Notes under the pieces: generated by a model | Database searches by the model: none | The model's input: the letters and a program-made list of their open reading frames with translations, nothing else | What the model was told of the DNA's origin: nothing | Made by a program: the position numbers and the translations under genes | Shown: piece after piece, positions 27,742-35,583 of the stretch | Position numbering within the stretch: position 1 is the first letter of the stretch | Layout of the letters: each line of letters begins with the position of its first letter | Assembly: GCF_905220975.1 (NCBI RefSeq) | Contig: NZ_CAJNBK010000003.1 | Coordinates: 248,001 to 312,000 of the forward strand | Length of the DNA stretch: 64,000 bases | Direction: 5' to 3' | Origin: Paraburkholderia haematera | Lineage (GTDB): Bacteria > Pseudomonadota > Gammaproteobacteria > Burkholderiales > Burkholderiaceae

Positions 27742-29178
27742 ATGACCAGCGGCGCACGCCATTCACATATCGGCTGGCTGCCGTATATCGTCGCGGCCAC
27801 CTTCTTCATGGAGTATCTCGACACCACGGTGATCGCGACCGCGCTGCCGCAGATGGCGCACTCGTTCGGCGTCGGTCCGAACAGCCTGAGCCTCGGTATG
27901 ACGGCTTACATGCTGGCGCTGGCGATCTTCATCCCGGCGAGCGGCTGGGTCGCCGACCGTTGCGGCTCACGCACGGTATTCTTCAGCGCGATCGGTGTGT
28001 TCACGGTGGCTTCGGTGTTGTGCGGTTTGTCGCAGAACGTGACTGAATTTACGGCCGCGCGGCTACTGCAAGGCATAGGCGGCGCAATGATGGTGCCGGT
28101 GGGCCGTTTGATCGTGGTGCGCAATACGGAGAAGAGCCGCATGATGCAGGCGATCTCGACCATCACCTGGCCGGCGATTGCCGCGCCGGTGGTCGGACCG
28201 CCGGTGGGCGGCTTCATCACCACCTATGCGTCATGGCGCTGGATCTTTCTGCTGAACGTGCCGTTCGGTCTGGCCGCCATGGCCGTTGCGCTCGCGCTGG
28301 TACCGAACCTGCGCGGCACCGAACGCAAGCCGCTCGACGTCGTCGGCCTCCTGCTGAGCGCCACGACACTGACGGCGATTCTGTATGGCGCTGAACTGGC
28401 GAGTCAGCCCGGCGAGAATCCGTGGGTGGCGGGCGCGCTCATCATCGGCGGATTGGTGATGGGCGTGGTGGCGTTCCAGCACGCGAAGCGTCACCCGCAT
28501 CCGCTGATCGACGTATCCACGCTGAAAATCCCGACGTTTTCCGTGACAGTGGTGACCGGGTCGTTCACGCGCATCGGCATTGGCGCGGTACCGTATCTGA
28601 TGCCGCTGCTGTTCCAGGTTGGCTTCGGCTTGTCGGCGTTCAAATCGGGCCTTCTGTTACTGGCGAGCGCCCTCGGCAACCTCGGCATGAAGGCGCTGAC
28701 CACGCGCATCCTGCAACGCTACGGTTTCCGGATGGTGTCGATTATCGACGTGATGGTGGCGGGTGTTTTCATTATTGCCTGCGGGCTGTTGACGCCGAAC
28801 GTGCCGCTCTTGCTGGTGTTGTTCGTCGTGTTCATTTACGGCGTCGCGCGCTCGATGCAATTCTCGACGCTTGCCACGCTCGCCTACGCAGACGTCTCGC
28901 AACCGCAGATGAGCGCGGCGAGCACGCTATGGAGCGCTGCCGCCCAGATGACAATCGGTCTTGGCATTGCCTTCGGCGCCGTTTCGCTGCGCGCGGCAGC
29001 TTTCTTCAACGGCGAGACGACCGGCCGTGTATTCACCCTGGACGATTTCCGCCTCGCGTTTCTGTTTGCCGGTGTGTTGACGCTGCTGTCCGTGACCGGC
29101 TACCTGGGTCTTGCCCGCAACGCCGGGCAGAGCATTGGCGGCGGTTCGCGCGGCGTCGAAGATCCGGCGAAAAGCTAG
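27742..29178 (+). CDS. MFS transporter, DHA2 (EmrB/QacA) family
   Basis: 478 residues, about 14 membrane segments. The first contains FMEYLDTTVIATALPQMA, motif D1 of the DHA2 group; motif A is WVADRCGSRTVF and motif C lies in APVVGPPVGGFI. Such proteins export drugs or metabolites in exchange for protons. No membrane-fusion partner is adjacent, so it probably acts alone. It is followed by a small GNAT gene on the same strand. Confidence 0.9.
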   Translation: MTSGARHSHIGWLPYIVAATFFMEYLDTTVIATALPQMAHSFGVGPNSLSLGMTAYMLALAIFIPASGWVADRCGSRTVFFSAIGVFTVASVLCGLSQNVTEFTAARLLQGIGGAMMVPVGRLIVVRNTEKSRMMQAISTITWPAIAAPVVGPPVGGFITTYASWRWIFLLNVPFGLAAMAVALALVPNLRGTERKPLDVVGLLLSATTLTAILYGAELASQPGENPWVAGALIIGGLVMGVVAFQHAKRHPHPLIDVSTLKIPTFSVTVVTGSFTRIGIGAVPYLMPLLFQVGFGLSAFKSGLLLLASALGNLGMKALTTRILQRYGFRMVSIIDVMVAGVFIIACGLLTPNVPLLLVLFVVFIYGVARSMQFSTLATLAYADVSQPQMSAASTLWSAAAQMTIGLGIAFGAVSLRAAAFFNGETTGRVFTLDDFRLAFLFAGVLTLLSVTGYLGLARNAGQSIGGGSRGVEDPAKS

Positions 29179-29268
29179 GCGCAAAGCAAGCTGGATGAAA
29201 GGGTTTGAAACGGGAGTTGAAGCAGCGGCATCCTTTGAATACCTGATCAGAACACGTGGAGACACGCG

Positions 29269-29703
29269 GTGCAAGCAAACGAGTTGACGATTTCGAGCGA
29301 CCAGTCCGACCTCGACATGGAGACGATCTACGCGTTCCTCTCGAAGGAGACCCCATGGGCGAAGGACATGCCACGCGAGACGTTCGACCGGGCGATCGAG
29401 GGGTCGCTATGTTTCGGCGCGTATAGCGAAGGCAAGCAGATCGCATTTGCCCGTCTGGTGACAGACCGGGCGACATTTGCCTACCTGTGCGATGTCTTCG
29501 TGCTGCCGGCATACCGCGGCAAGGGAGTCGCGTCGACGTTGATGAAACACGTATTTGCCAGCCCGTCGCTGACCGGCTTGCGCCGAATCGTGCTGGTGAC
29601 GACCGACGCCCACCACGTCTACAAGCCGCACGGCTTCAAGGAACTGACAGCGCCGGAGCGCTATATGGAGCTGCATAACCCGAACGTCTACAAGACGGCT
29701 TGA
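29269..29703 (+). CDS. GNAT family N-acetyltransferase
   Basis: 144 residues. The acetyl-CoA site is visible as VLPAYRGKGVASTLMKHV (V/I-x-x-x-x-R-G-x-G-x-A), preceded by the AFARLVTD and CDVF strands. The substrate is unknown; the C-terminal HHVYKPHGFKEL is common in small antibiotic- or amine-acetylating members. The start is GTG 29269, with GGAG 8 bases upstream. Confidence 0.88.
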   Translation: MQANELTISSDQSDLDMETIYAFLSKETPWAKDMPRETFDRAIEGSLCFGAYSEGKQIAFARLVTDRATFAYLCDVFVLPAYRGKGVASTLMKHVFASPSLTGLRRIVLVTTDAHHVYKPHGFKELTAPERYMELHNPNVYKTA

Positions 29704-29717
29704 GCGGAGGGCGTGCC

Positions 29718-30596
29718 TTACCCGTAGGTCCGCTCGCGCATCCACTTCGTCATGATCCACTTGTCGCCGCCGAGCACCGGCGCGCCGCCGTGCAAGGTCA
29801 GCGGATCGAGTTGGCGCTGGCCGTTCATATAACGGAAATACACCGCGCCACCCTTGACTGCCGCGACTGACAATCCCGCTTCCGGGAAAATCGTTTCGCC
29901 GCCGTCCGGCACGTCGTTCAGATAGATCACAAGCGTCGCCACGCGCTGGCCGCCCTGCGCGGTATGCAGCGCGCTACCGGCCTGATCCGGCGGAAAATAG
30001 TCGAAGTGCGGGCGATATTCGCCGGTCGTGCCGTAATGCAGAATCTGCAGCCCTTCGCCGTTCTCGACCGGCCAGTTCATCAGACTCGAGATACGGCGGT
30101 CCATCTTTTCGATGAACGCGTCTTCCCCGCGCTGGTACCAGATGCCTTCGCTGGTGCGGTTGCGAATGACGTCTTCCTTGCCAGTCTCGGGATTGACCGT
30201 GGTCGAGCGTTTCAGCCGATGACGCGAGCGTTCGATCATCTCGTCGCATTCTTCCGGCGACAGCACATCGGCGAACACGATCACCTGCGGCCGCTCGCAG
30301 CGCATCAATACGCGGACGTCGCGATCGTGCGCACGGATCACATTCCCACGCGCAACGGGCAACGCGTCGTACTCGTATGTTTGCGGCCCGGTTTTGACCA
30401 GCGCCGCCTCAGTCGCGGCCTGCGGCGAGCCGCCTGCTTCCGCCGGGTTCATGCTGAACGCCTTGTGCACTTCCGCGCGCGCGGCTTCCGTGGCGAAACC
30501 GGCTTGCACCATCGCGTCGATCATCGAGTCGATGCTGCAACCGCGCGCTACATTGCTGCTCAGCCACGCTTCCCATGACGCATCTACTACCGGCAT
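29718..30596 (-). CDS. 2-oxoglutarate/Fe(II) dioxygenase, prolyl-4-hydroxylase family
   Basis: 292 residues. The double-stranded beta-helix carries the iron ligands His197 and Asp199 (EYRPHFDYF) and His269 (LTLHGGAPV), with Lys279 in place to bind 2-oxoglutarate. It is related to the catalytic subunit of prolyl 4-hydroxylase. Bacterial members hydroxylate prolines in proteins such as EF-Tu or peptides; the target here is unknown. The N-terminal ~100 residues form a separate helical domain rich in Glu/Ala. Confidence 0.88.
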   Translation of the reverse strand: MPVVDASWEAWLSSNVARGCSIDSMIDAMVQAGFATEAARAEVHKAFSMNPAEAGGSPQAATEAALVKTGPQTYEYDALPVARGNVIRAHDRDVRVLMRCERPQVIVFADVLSPEECDEMIERSRHRLKRSTTVNPETGKEDVIRNRTSEGIWYQRGEDAFIEKMDRRISSLMNWPVENGEGLQILHYGTTGEYRPHFDYFPPDQAGSALHTAQGGQRVATLVIYLNDVPDGGETIFPEAGLSVAAVKGGAVYFRYMNGQRQLDPLTLHGGAPVLGGDKWIMTKWMRERTYG

Positions 30597-30686
30597 CGAA
30601 CTCCCCCCGCTTGTTCATCTCGCAGAAATACTGCATCAACTGGCCGGCTCATGGCAAGACTGGGCCGCATGCGCCGGGCTGACCGG

Positions 30687-31166
30687 TTACGTGCGGCGCT
30701 GCCTGCGTCGATAGAGATCGAGGCCTTTTCTTGCCTGTGCCCTGATTGCGCGCTGCACGAAAGGTGTCCAGCCGAGTAGTGTGCCCTTGATGCCCAAAGC
30801 CTGACGGGCCCAACGCCAAAGGTCGAACGTATCGCGATGTTCGGCGATGCGGCCGTCGCGAAACACAAAACGGGCGTCGATGCGGTTGACCACCGTGCGG
30901 CCCGTCTGACTGAAAGTGTAACGGGCCACCCAGTGGGCGCGGCCGGTGAGCTCATCGGCGTCAATACGGTCGAACGTCAGCGAGAAGTCCTGCGCGCGCG
31001 CCACCAGCATACGCCACATGTCGCGCGCCTCTTCGCCGCGTAGCTCGCCAAAGGCCGGATCGCTGAAGACTACGTCGTCGGCATAGCAGGTGGCCATTGT
31101 TTCAGCGTCGCGCCGCTGGAACGCGGTATAGAAACGCTCGATCAGTTCGGTGTTGAGATGGCTCAT
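30687..31166 (-). CDS. NTF2-like (SnoaL-type) protein
   Basis: 159 residues. The cone-shaped NTF2 fold is recognised from the N-terminal IERFYTAFQRRDAETMATCYADDVVFSDPAFG and later RIDARFVFRDGRIAEHRDTFDLWRWARQALG. Family members are small-molecule isomerases, cyclases or binding proteins; nothing here fixes the substrate. The start ATG 31166 is where family similarity begins; the longer frame is basic and proline-rich. Confidence 0.82.
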   Translation of the reverse strand: MSHLNTELIERFYTAFQRRDAETMATCYADDVVFSDPAFGELRGEEARDMWRMLVARAQDFSLTFDRIDADELTGRAHWVARYTFSQTGRTVVNRIDARFVFRDGRIAEHRDTFDLWRWARQALGIKGTLLGWTPFVQRAIRAQARKGLDLYRRRQRRT

Positions 31167-31519
31167 GGTCTCGTGTTTGTGCTTGTACGTGGCCGGTCGA
31201 GGAAACGCACCCGGAAAGAAGCGCGCACCGGGGTTTGAGCGCGCACAAGCCGCACACGATATCGGAAAACGGAGCAGCCGGGGTGGTAAGGCCCGTCCGG
31301 ACGGCAAGGCAGCGGCCGCTCCGGTCAACGCCCACCCTTTCGACGCCCCCCCTCGCACCCGGCATCGCCGGCAAACCTATCGCTTCGAAAATCGGCGTTG
31401 CCTTTCGCAAATTCGAACGGGCGCCGGCCGTCCGGGCGTCTTTCCGGACGTCTTTCCGGGCGTTTATCGAGTTCGCCCGAAGCAGGTAAAACCGCCTCTG
31501 CAACACTCGCGCCGCCTTT
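31167..31519. other. Gene-poor spacer with a 12-bp tandem repeat
   Basis: No convincing gene. At 31431-31466 the unit TCCGGGCGTCTT occurs three times with one or two changes. The repeat has no recognised function. Confidence 0.45.
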
Positions 31520-31543
31520 CGTTATATCCTGTCAAATATCACG
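31520..31543. promoter_or_regulatory. ModE-box-like palindrome (site 1)
   Basis: CGTTATAT (31520-31527), 8 bases, ATATCACG (31536-31543): the spacing and half-sites of the described ModE box. It lies 80 bases upstream of the uncharacterised gene that opens the molybdenum island. Confidence 0.65.
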
Positions 31544-31622
31544 GTATGCTCTCGTGGAGCGCGGTGGCTCGCCCTGAATCCGCGCGCGACGAAGCGAAAC
31601 AAACAAGCAGGAGCCCGCAGCG

Positions 31623-32141
31623 GTGCGTAATCCACCTACATCGCCATCCACATCGCCATCCACATCGCCATCCACATCGCGATTGAGCTTATCCAACCCG
31701 GCGGGACGCCTCCCGAAAGGGCTTTCGTCGACTATCGTCGCGGTGAAGTCGGCGTCCGAACGCGGCCGCGCCGAACTGATCCGAGATGTTGTCGATGCTT
31801 ACCGGCGCCTTTATGGCAGCGTGCAGCGCTTCGTGCTGATGTTCAGGGACGATCAATTGAACTTCGCTTCGGTGGGCACCTCGGGTTCGCACTCGTTGAA
31901 CCAGCTGCTGTCGATCCTTGCCGAACAGGCCAAAGCGGCGGCCTTCGTCCGTCTGCGCGATCTGAAAGCTGCGATCGAAGAGGCGCGCTCGGCAGAACAG
32001 CTTCGCGACGCGATTTTCTCGGACGCGTTTAGCAACGACCTGGCTGCGCTACGCAAGGTGGTGGTGGAACTCGAACGGCTCGACACGGCCTTTATCGGTC
32101 TGTGCGTTGGGCATGTTCTCGATCGCCATTGCCGCCTATGA
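31623..32141 (+). CDS. Uncharacterised protein of the molybdenum island
   Basis: 172 residues; family not recognised. The N-terminus is a Thr-Ser-Pro-Ser repeat encoded by 12-bp tandem DNA repeats. The rest is helical (RGRAELIRDVVDAYRRLYGSVQRFVLMF and LNQLLSILAEQAKAAAFVRLRDLKAAIEEA) and ends in FIGLCVGHVLDRHCRL with two Cys and two His. It could be a cytoplasmic coiled-coil or metal-binding protein. The start is GTG 31623 with AGGAG upstream; a true start after the repeats is possible. The upstream ModE-like box suggests control by molybdate. Confidence 0.6.
   Translation: MRNPPTSPSTSPSTSPSTSRLSLSNPAGRLPKGLSSTIVAVKSASERGRAELIRDVVDAYRRLYGSVQRFVLMFRDDQLNFASVGTSGSHSLNQLLSILAEQAKAAAFVRLRDLKAAIEEARSAEQLRDAIFSDAFSNDLAALRKVVVELERLDTAFIGLCVGHVLDRHCRL
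31638..31680. repeat. 12-bp tandem repeat inside the 5' end of the gene
   Basis: ACATCGCCATCC is repeated 3.6 times without error and encodes Thr-Ser-Pro-Ser units. Slippage would change length in steps of four residues and keep the frame. Confidence 0.9.
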
Positions 32142-32159
32142 ACGTTTTCGTTTGCCCAT

Positions 32160-32185
32160 CGTTATATATCGACGAACATATCGCC
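32160..32185. promoter_or_regulatory. ModE-like site, variant spacing (site 2)
   Basis: CGTTATAT (32160-32167), ten bases, ATATCGCC (32178-32185). The half-sites resemble the ModE box but the gap is two bases longer. Its core matches site 4 at 35403-35428 closely. It lies 77 bases before the DUF2325 gene. Confidence 0.5.
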
Positions 32186-32261
32186 AGTCCCGCCTGCATG
32201 GCACGCGTGTCCAGCACGCACGTTCAGTCAACCTGACGCCAGAACCGGATTCGAGGTCCTC

Positions 32262-33611
32262 ATGCACACGCCGCCGTTTCGACTCGCCCACCCCCCGCGT
32301 CTCAAACTGTCCAGCGACGAGCTGGCCGGCACCGGCATGCGCGCGGCCGACCCGTGCTGCACGCCCGCCAAGGTATCGTTCTCGAACGCCAAACGGCGTG
32401 CGCGCCTCGCCGAGCTCGATGGCCAACTCCATTGTTCGATCATCGGCACCTGTCTCAGCACGCATGAACTGCGCAAGCTGGTGCCTAAATTCACCGGCCT
32501 CGACAGCCGCGACGCGAGCGATCTGGAGATTCACCACTCGGCCGTCGAACTCGCGATCGACGGCGGCGCCGGCGCCAAAGCCCTGCACAAGTTGCTCGAC
32601 GAGCGCTATGCGGGGGCAATCCGCCGTTTCGACAAAGCCGCCGATGGCGTCGATCTGCTGAAGCTCTGGGACGAAGCGCTGAGCAACGGTGACATCCCAC
32701 CGGCTTACTGGGCGCTGATGACGCATCCGTGCGCGAGCTTGCACGTGCGCCAGAAAGCGTTCGGCGAATTGCACATGCTGTCGCATCTGGTCGGCGCGGC
32801 GAATCGCGCGGACATTCGCAGACTGGTTGCGCTCGAAACGGAAAACGCCGAGTTGAAGGAGAAAGTCGAGCGGCAGCAACGCTGCCTCCAGGAGACCAGC
32901 ATGCAGCGCGACGCGTCGATCGCCGTGCTCAATGAGCAGATCGCGCAGCTCACCGCTCTGGCCACGCGTCAGACCCCGACGGATCCCACCGATCTCGAAA
33001 CCGAGATTTCAAGGCTGCGCGACAGGCTGGCCGACGCCGACCAGCGGGTGGCGCTGCACACCAGCCGCCGTGAGGCCGCTGAACAGCGTGCGCTGCAGGA
33101 ACAAGGCGCGGCGCTCGCGCTACGCAAGAGCCGCGATCAGGCCTTGGCGCTGCTCAAACTGGTGCAAAGCGAATGCGACGCGCTGGAACGCGCAACGGTG
33201 GATGCGACCCATAGCGATGGCGCACAGATGCGGCAAGCCAGCCTCGACAGCCTGCGCGGCAAACGGATTGTGTATGTGGGCGGCCGCCCCGGTTCGAATG
33301 CCGCGCTCAAGCGGTTGGTGGACGCCGCCGGCGGTGATCTGATGGTGCACGACGGCGGCGTGGAAGATCGCAAGGGCCTGCTTGCCGCTGCGTTGCCGGG
33401 TGCGGATATGGTTGTGTTTCCGGTCGACTGCGTCGATCACGATTCGATGAATACGCTCAAAAGGGTGTGCGAGCGTCATCAGATCGACTACCACCCGTTG
33501 CGCACGGCAAGCGTGGCGAGCTTTGTCGAACTGGTGGACCGCCTGCGCCCCGAGCATGTTGCCCAGTTGGGCAATCCGCCGGCCTCGGCGTTTTGCCTGC
33601 GCCACGGCTGA
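32262..33611 (+). CDS. DUF2325 domain protein with coiled coil
   Basis: 449 residues. The N-terminal domain (1-180) has clustered His/Cys residues (LHCSIIGTCL at 57-65, HPCASLH at 156-161, HMLSH at 171-175) that could bind metal. Residues ~184-310 form a long coiled coil. Residues ~331-430 are DUF2325 (GKRIVYVGGRPGSNAALKRL ... VDHDSMNTLKRVCERH), a Rossmann-like domain of unknown function. ATG 32262 has GAGG just upstream. The ModE-like site and the neighbouring modE, nifQ-like and transport genes suggest a molybdenum role, but no biochemical role is known to me. Confidence 0.8.
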   Translation: MHTPPFRLAHPPRLKLSSDELAGTGMRAADPCCTPAKVSFSNAKRRARLAELDGQLHCSIIGTCLSTHELRKLVPKFTGLDSRDASDLEIHHSAVELAIDGGAGAKALHKLLDERYAGAIRRFDKAADGVDLLKLWDEALSNGDIPPAYWALMTHPCASLHVRQKAFGELHMLSHLVGAANRADIRRLVALETENAELKEKVERQQRCLQETSMQRDASIAVLNEQIAQLTALATRQTPTDPTDLETEISRLRDRLADADQRVALHTSRREAAEQRALQEQGAALALRKSRDQALALLKLVQSECDALERATVDATHSDGAQMRQASLDSLRGKRIVYVGGRPGSNAALKRLVDAAGGDLMVHDGGVEDRKGLLAAALPGADMVVFPVDCVDHDSMNTLKRVCERHQIDYHPLRTASVASFVELVDRLRPEHVAQLGNPPASAFCLRHG

Positions 33612-33669
33612 GCACTGAGCACTGAGCGCTGAACCGGGGAGCTATTAGCCCCCCAGCCCCAGCCGCTGC

Positions 33670-34068
33670 TCAGGAGCGAATCAGCCGGGTCAACTCGGCG
33701 ATCTGTTTCGCGCAGCTTCGTTGCGCCTCGACTTCGACGTCACGATACAAACGGATGATGTTTTCGCCCACCGGCGTCAGCGTACAACCGCCGCCGCTTT
33801 GACCGCCCTGCTCCGAATGCGTGGCGGGCGATTTGAGCGAGCGGTTCAGTTCGTCGATCAGCAGCCATGCACGCCGGTACGACATGCCGAGGCTGCGTGC
33901 CGCAGCCGAAATCGAACCGTACTCGCGCACGGCTTCGAGCAGTTCGACTTTGCCCGGCCCGAGCGCGACGGCGTCACCGCTGCGGATGCGCATTCTGAAG
34001 CGCACTTCGGGACGCGGTTTCGCGGATTTTGTCGCGGGTCTTGGTTTGGTTTTCGCGGTATCAGCCAT
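33670..34068 (-). CDS. modE: ModE-type molybdate-responsive regulator, DNA-binding domain only
   Basis: 132 residues. The winged helix (GKVELLEAVREYGSISAAARSLGMSYRRAWLLIDELN, ~40-75) followed by GGGCTLTPVGENIIRLYRDVE matches the N-terminal domain of ModE. The two C-terminal Mop/TOBE molybdate-binding domains of E. coli ModE are absent, and the gene ends cleanly. It is the last gene of a minus-strand set with the oxidoreductase and NifQ-like genes. Matching ModE boxes around it make it the likely local regulator. ATG 34068 is preferred; Met at 34080 is possible. Confidence 0.85.
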   Translation of the reverse strand: MADTAKTKPRPATKSAKPRPEVRFRMRIRSGDAVALGPGKVELLEAVREYGSISAAARSLGMSYRRAWLLIDELNRSLKSPATHSEQGGQSGGGCTLTPVGENIIRLYRDVEVEAQRSCAKQIAELTRLIRS

Positions 34069-34120
34069 GCGCGAAAGCATACACGAACCGTCTCGCCCTG
34101 CCACCCTGGCCGAACAGTCC

Positions 34121-34756
34121 TCAGGGGTGGCCGGAAAAGCAATGGCCGTAGTCTTCGCAGCCCGGACAACCGGGAGCCGGACCGGGCTCAAGCCCTAAGG
34201 AAAGCGCGCGCTGCTGGGCAAGGAATTTCTTCCAGCGCAGCTTGCCGACATTCAGCCCGACCAGCGTCGGGAAATAACGCATCAGCATCCAGGTGACTTC
34301 TTCGCGGCCCGCAAGACCGAGATCGCGCCACAGGTGATCGGGCCGCAGGCACGCGTGAGCGATGATCGAGGCAAGACAGCGAGCGTCGTCCGCGTCGACG
34401 GCGCTGCTGGCATACGTGAGCAGCAGCGCACGTAGCGTTTCGACGAATACCGTGTGCTCGCCGGTATCGACGGGTGGCAATGCAGACAACGGAGCAGGCG
34501 CGGCCGCATGCACGAAGTGCCGCGCCAGCAGCCCGCGCCACACCCGCTGCGGCAACCCGAGCAGCGCCAGTTCGTTGCGCACGTCGCGCGCGGCAATCAG
34601 CTTCGCGAACAGTTGCGTATCGGGCGACGCAGCGTTCGTGGCCGCTGCCAGCCACGTTGCCACGCGCTCGGCGACCTGCGCATCGAGCGGTGCACGCAGC
34701 CCTTCGGCGCCGGGCGCGGCAGTCTCTGCGGTAGGCGAAAGCGGTTCGTCAGGCAT
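34121..34756 (-). CDS. NifQ-like molybdenum-handling protein
   Basis: 211 residues. The family is recognised from ASIIAHACLRPDHLWRDLGL, REEVTWMLMRYFPTL and LRWKKFLAQQ, and from the C-terminal cysteine motif. NifQ carries a Mo-Fe-S cluster and supplies Mo for nitrogenase cofactor. The known motif is C-x4-C-x2-C-x5-C; here only the last three are present (Cys197, Cys200, Cys206), the first being replaced. No nif structural genes are in the window. It lies between the oxidoreductase gene (54 bases) and modE (52 bases), in one probable operon, which suggests general Mo storage or delivery. Confidence 0.8.
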   Translation of the reverse strand: MPDEPLSPTAETAAPGAEGLRAPLDAQVAERVATWLAAATNAASPDTQLFAKLIAARDVRNELALLGLPQRVWRGLLARHFVHAAAPAPLSALPPVDTGEHTVFVETLRALLLTYASSAVDADDARCLASIIAHACLRPDHLWRDLGLAGREEVTWMLMRYFPTLVGLNVGKLRWKKFLAQQRALSLGLEPGPAPGCPGCEDYGHCFSGHP

Positions 34757-34810
34757 GGCGGTAACGCGATGATGAACAGCGGACCATGTTACGCCTGTGG
34801 CTGGAGTTGC

Positions 34811-35299
34811 CTACGCCGACGGCTTCAAAACGTGCGCCTCGATGCGCGCGAGACGTTTGACGTGGCGTGGCGCGGGCAGAATGTCCGAACCGGAAAACAG
34901 AATCGGCGCGCCTTCGTCAGCATCGAGCGCGCGGCCACCGGATTCGTAGGCGACCAGCACGTTCTCGCCGACCGGTGTGTTGAACAGTTCATGCCATGAA
35001 AACGTCACGACATAGCCATCGTGTCCCACCGCTACGAACACCGTGCGCTTGAACTCGCCCGGCACCTCGTTCGGCAGGCCCGCCTCCGAGATCAGCGTCG
35101 TCAAACGCACGCCGCGATAGGGCTCGACGCTGCGGATGAAGCGGTTCGTCGTGTAACAGCGCAGATCGAACGGCGCGCTCAGCACACTTTCGTAAGCCTT
35201 GAGCCGTTCGAGGTCGAAAGACAAGGGCCGCTGGAACCGTCCGCTCAGGACGAGCGCGCCATCGACGGCAGGCGCGGCAATCACATTCACACTATCCAT
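34811..35299 (-). CDS. Small molybdopterin-dependent oxidoreductase domain protein
   Basis: 162 residues. It resembles a stand-alone sulfite-oxidase-type molybdopterin domain: LSFDLERLKAYESV, then FDLRCYTTNRFIRSVEPYRGVRLTTLISEAG, where the Cys of LRC is the likely Mo ligand, and a C-terminal PILFSGSDILPAPRHVKRLARIEAHVL. It has no signal peptide. At half the usual length it may be a Moco carrier rather than an enzyme. ATG 35299 has GGAG 10 bases before it. It heads the operon with nifQ-like and modE and starts 44 bases from a ModE box. Confidence 0.75.
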   Translation of the reverse strand: MDSVNVIAAPAVDGALVLSGRFQRPLSFDLERLKAYESVLSAPFDLRCYTTNRFIRSVEPYRGVRLTTLISEAGLPNEVPGEFKRTVFVAVGHDGYVVTFSWHELFNTPVGENVLVAYESGGRALDADEGAPILFSGSDILPAPRHVKRLARIEAHVLKPSA

Positions 35300-35342
35300 A
35301 CGCGGTTATCTCCAGCATTGTTGCCTGAGCGGCCTGTTCACT

Positions 35343-35366
35343 CGTTATGTCCGTGCGTATATTACG
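35343..35366. promoter_or_regulatory. ModE-box-like palindrome (site 3)
   Basis: CGTTATGT (35343-35350), 8 bases, ATATTACG (35359-35366). It lies in front of the oxidoreductase-nifQ-modE unit. Confidence 0.6.
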
Positions 35367-35402
35367 CCGCGACGGCTGCCGTGGCGCAAAAATGCATCGA
35401 TA

Positions 35403-35428
35403 CGCAATATATCGGCAAACATATCGGC
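35403..35428. promoter_or_regulatory. ModE-like site, variant spacing (site 4)
   Basis: CGCAATAT (35403-35410), ten bases, ATATCGGC. Over the core it nearly repeats site 2: ATATATCGRCRAACATATCG is common to both. Confidence 0.5.
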
Positions 35429-35543
35429 GCCCATCCGCCGCGCCGCCTCGGGCTCATCTCGATCGAGCTATGGGCGGATTTTCCCGCTCAATTGAATTGA
35501 CCCCACCGAGCGCGCAGCAACACACAACGCCACGCAATGACGT

Positions 35544-35567
35544 CGTAATATAGCGCTCTTAATAACG
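35544..35567. promoter_or_regulatory. ModE-box-like palindrome (site 5)
   Basis: CGTAATAT (35544-35551), 8 bases, TAATAACG (35560-35567). It ends 16 bases before the binding-protein start, where bound repressor would block transcription or translation start. Confidence 0.6.
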
Positions 35568-35583
35568 TACCGGGGTTAATCGC

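Noticed and set aside
31431..31680. 12-bp repeats as a possible CRISPR array
   Set aside because: Units are contiguous, without spacers, and far too short.
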